From: Caulobacteraceae bacterium
Lineage (GTDB): Bacteria; Pseudomonadota; Alphaproteobacteria; Caulobacterales; Caulobacteraceae
Direction: 5' to 3'
NCBI GenBank assembly: GCA_003161535.1
Contig: PMOM01000147.1
Span: 5,630-13,323 of the forward strand
DNA: 7,694 nt
Each line of letters opens with the position of its first letter. Positions within the stretch are counted from its first letter, which is position 1. This document shows, one piece after another, positions 6,659 to 7,694 of this stretch. The notes beneath the pieces are model-generated. The model searched no databases, was not told where the DNA came from, and saw nothing but the letters and a program-made list of their open reading frames with translations. The position numbers and the translations under genes are program-made.

Positions 6659-7162
6659 TCAGGCGACAACGAACCTTAAGGCCACGCCGTTATTGCAGTA
6701 GCGAAGGCCGGTAGGTCTGGGGCCATCGTCGAAAACATGGCCCTGGTGGCCCAGGCAGCGGGCGCAGTGATATTCCGTGCGCAAATAGCCAAGCTGGAAG
6801 TCGCGCTTCTTGGCGAGCGCTCCGGCGATCGCGGTATAGAAGCTGGGCCACCCGGTCCCGGAATCAAACTTCCATTGCGACTTGAACAGCGGCAGATCGC
6901 ATCCCAGGCACACGAATGTCCCGGCGCGATGCTCATTGTTCAAGGCGCTGGTGAAGGGCGTTTCGGTGTCTTCCCTGCGCAGGACATTATAGGAGGCCGA
7001 CGGCAGGCGCTTGCGCCAATCTGAATCGGTGAGTTTGCGCCAAGGCGAGGCGGCCCAGGGATCGGCGGCGGCCAAGGCCGCCACGGCGGGCGCGCAGACG
7101 GCCAATGCGGCGCCCCCCAGCAGGAGATGGCGGCGTGTGAGGCGAGCGGAGGAAAAGGTCAT
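6659..7162 (-). CDS. msrB: Exported peptide-methionine (R)-S-oxide reductase (MsrB), Tat-type signal
   Basis: Reduces the R-epimer of methionine sulfoxide in oxidised proteins back to methionine. 167 residues from the ATG at 7162, chosen because GGATGG (7168-7173) lies 5 nt upstream; ATG 7171, GTG 7183 and TTG 7189 are in-frame alternatives. The N-terminus LTRRHLLLGG (residues 8-17) followed by an Ala-rich hydrophobic stretch to about 33 is a twin-arginine signal, placing the enzyme in the periplasm. The SelR/MsrB domain spans about 40-167: zinc cysteines C85/C88 (VCLGC) and C133/C136 (HCARC), FDSGTGWPSF at 99-108, GHVFDDGP at 141-148, and catalytic Cys156 in RYCNNGVALRF. Many MsrBs have a resolving Cys in the GWPSF motif; here Thr103 occupies it, and the only other Cys (C23) is in the signal peptide, so this is a 1-Cys type. 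It follows argC on the same strand, 58 bp after the argC stop. Confidence 0.94.
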   Translation of the reverse strand: MTFSSARLTRRHLLLGGAALAVCAPAVAALAAADPWAASPWRKLTDSDWRKRLPSASYNVLRREDTETPFTSALNNEHRAGTFVCLGCDLPLFKSQWKFDSGTGWPSFYTAIAGALAKKRDFQLGYLRTEYHCARCLGHQGHVFDDGPRPTGLRYCNNGVALRFVVA

Positions 7163-7167
7163 GACGT

Positions 7168-7173
7168 CCATCC
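7168..7173 (-). promoter_or_regulatory. Ribosome binding site favouring the inner msrB ATG
   Basis: GGATGG on the minus strand sits 5 nt before ATG 7162, and choosing that start gives a compact Tat signal with the arginine pair at residues 10-11. The match to the Shine-Dalgarno consensus is imperfect. Confidence 0.45.
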
Positions 7174-7220
7174 GAATGGCCACATCCAAAGGTTACCCGT
7201 TAGAGCTCACCGTTGCGTGA

Positions 7221-7694
7221 TTACAACCCCCGGCTCTCCGGCAGACCGAGCATCAGGTTGAGATTCTGCACCGCCGCGCCGCCGGCGCCCTTGCCCAGAT
7301 TATCCAGCACCGCCACCAACCTGGCCTGGCCGAAATCATCGCCGCCGAAGGCATAGAGCTTCATGCGGTTGGTTGCATTGAGACTTTCGGCATCAAGCTG
7401 GGAAAGCGCGGCGGTCTCGGCGAGCGCCGCCACCTCGACAAAGGGCTCATCGGCATAGGCGCGCGTCAGCGAGGCGTGAATTTCCGCCATCCTTGGGGCC
7501 ACCGGCAGCGCTCGCAGCGGCAAGGGGACCTCGACGATCATCCCTTGGCGAAAACGGCCGACGCCCGGTGTGAACAATGGCCGGTGAGTCAGATGAGCGT
7601 GACGCTGCATCTCGGGCACGTGCTTGTGGCTCAGGTCCGTGGCGTAGATGCGATATGCCGCGGTCGTATAGTTGGGCGCCGATGGGTCCTCGAA
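7221..7694 (-). CDS. argC: N-acetyl-gamma-glutamyl-phosphate reductase, C-terminal part, 5' end outside window
   Basis: NADPH-dependent reduction of N-acetylglutamyl phosphate to the semialdehyde, third step of arginine biosynthesis, in the cytoplasm. The window holds the last 157 codons and the TAA stop; the frame is open to the right edge. Seen: HKHVPEM at visible residues 23-29, equivalent to the H(R/K)HxPE motif holding the catalytic histidine; PGVGRFRQGMIVEVPL; and LDNLGKGAGGAAVQNLNLMLGLPE near the end, the hallmark of the longer, GKGA-containing ArgC type. The Rossmann domain and the active-site cysteine are outside the window and cannot be checked. One in-frame GTG at 7619 could be mistaken for a start, but conserved residues lie upstream of it. 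msrB follows on the same strand with no evident terminator between, so read-through is likely. Confidence 0.93.
   Translation of the reverse strand, partial: FEDPSAPNYTTAAYRIYATDLSHKHVPEMQRHAHLTHRPLFTPGVGRFRQGMIVEVPLPLRALPVAPRMAEIHASLTRAYADEPFVEVAALAETAALSQLDAESLNATNRMKLYAFGGDDFGQARLVAVLDNLGKGAGGAAVQNLNLMLGLPESRGL

Noticed and set aside
6659..7162. MsrB as a lipoprotein anchored through Cys23.
   Set aside because: The residues before Cys23 are LAV; valine directly before the cysteine does not fit a lipobox, and the twin-arginine motif with an Ala-rich cleavage region explains the N-terminus better.
7190..7220. A short AACGG direct repeat between argC and msrB as an operator.
   Set aside because: Two copies of a 5-base word are expected by chance, and the argC-msrB arrangement does not require a separate promoter here.
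1..7694. Mobile elements, CRISPR arrays, tRNA or rRNA genes, riboswitches, defence systems.
   Set aside because: I found no transposase or integrase-like product, no regularly spaced repeats, no tRNA-like cloverleaf sequence and no stretch of unusual base composition. The genes fill the window with housekeeping functions.

Overview
The window looks like ordinary core chromosome of a GC-rich alphaproteobacterium. The gene set and protein style (class I PHA synthase, NDH-2, AlaC-type aminotransferase next to homoserine dehydrogenase, ArgC) suggest Caulobacterales such as Caulobacter, Phenylobacterium or Brevundimonas. That placement is inference from recalled similarity, not a database match. 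I see no mobile element, CRISPR array, rRNA or tRNA gene, phage gene or attachment site. Coding is dense, with no gap over 300 bases.

Layout. Positions 1-2895 hold three genes on the minus strand, transcribed leftwards: a small exported protein of unknown function, an AlaC-like aminotransferase, and homoserine dehydrogenase (hom), which runs off the left edge. The first two are 23 bp apart and the second pair overlap by 4 bp (ATGA), so they look like one transcription unit. A 59-bp divergent gap follows. Positions 2955-6619 hold three plus-strand genes: class I polyhydroxyalkanoate synthase (phaC), a membrane-anchored type II NADH dehydrogenase (ndh), and a small coiled-coil protein of unknown function. 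They are separated by only about 45 bp, so they probably form a second operon. It converges at about 6620-6658 on a minus-strand pair: argC (C-terminal part, running off the right edge) followed by an exported, Tat-type methionine sulfoxide reductase B.

How the genes fit together. The left operon is amino-acid metabolism: aminotransfer to pyruvate or a related keto acid, and the branch-point reductase towards threonine and methionine. The central operon joins carbon storage with NADH re-oxidation; both are sinks for reducing power, so sharing a transcript would be biologically sensible, though this is inferred from gene order alone. The right pair combines arginine biosynthesis with oxidative repair of exported proteins.

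No clearly new system is evident. The items most worth a second look are the phaC-ndh-coiled-coil gene trio, the basic Ala/Pro-rich N-terminal tail on PhaC, the exported MsrB that lacks a resolving cysteine, and the two small uncharacterised proteins.
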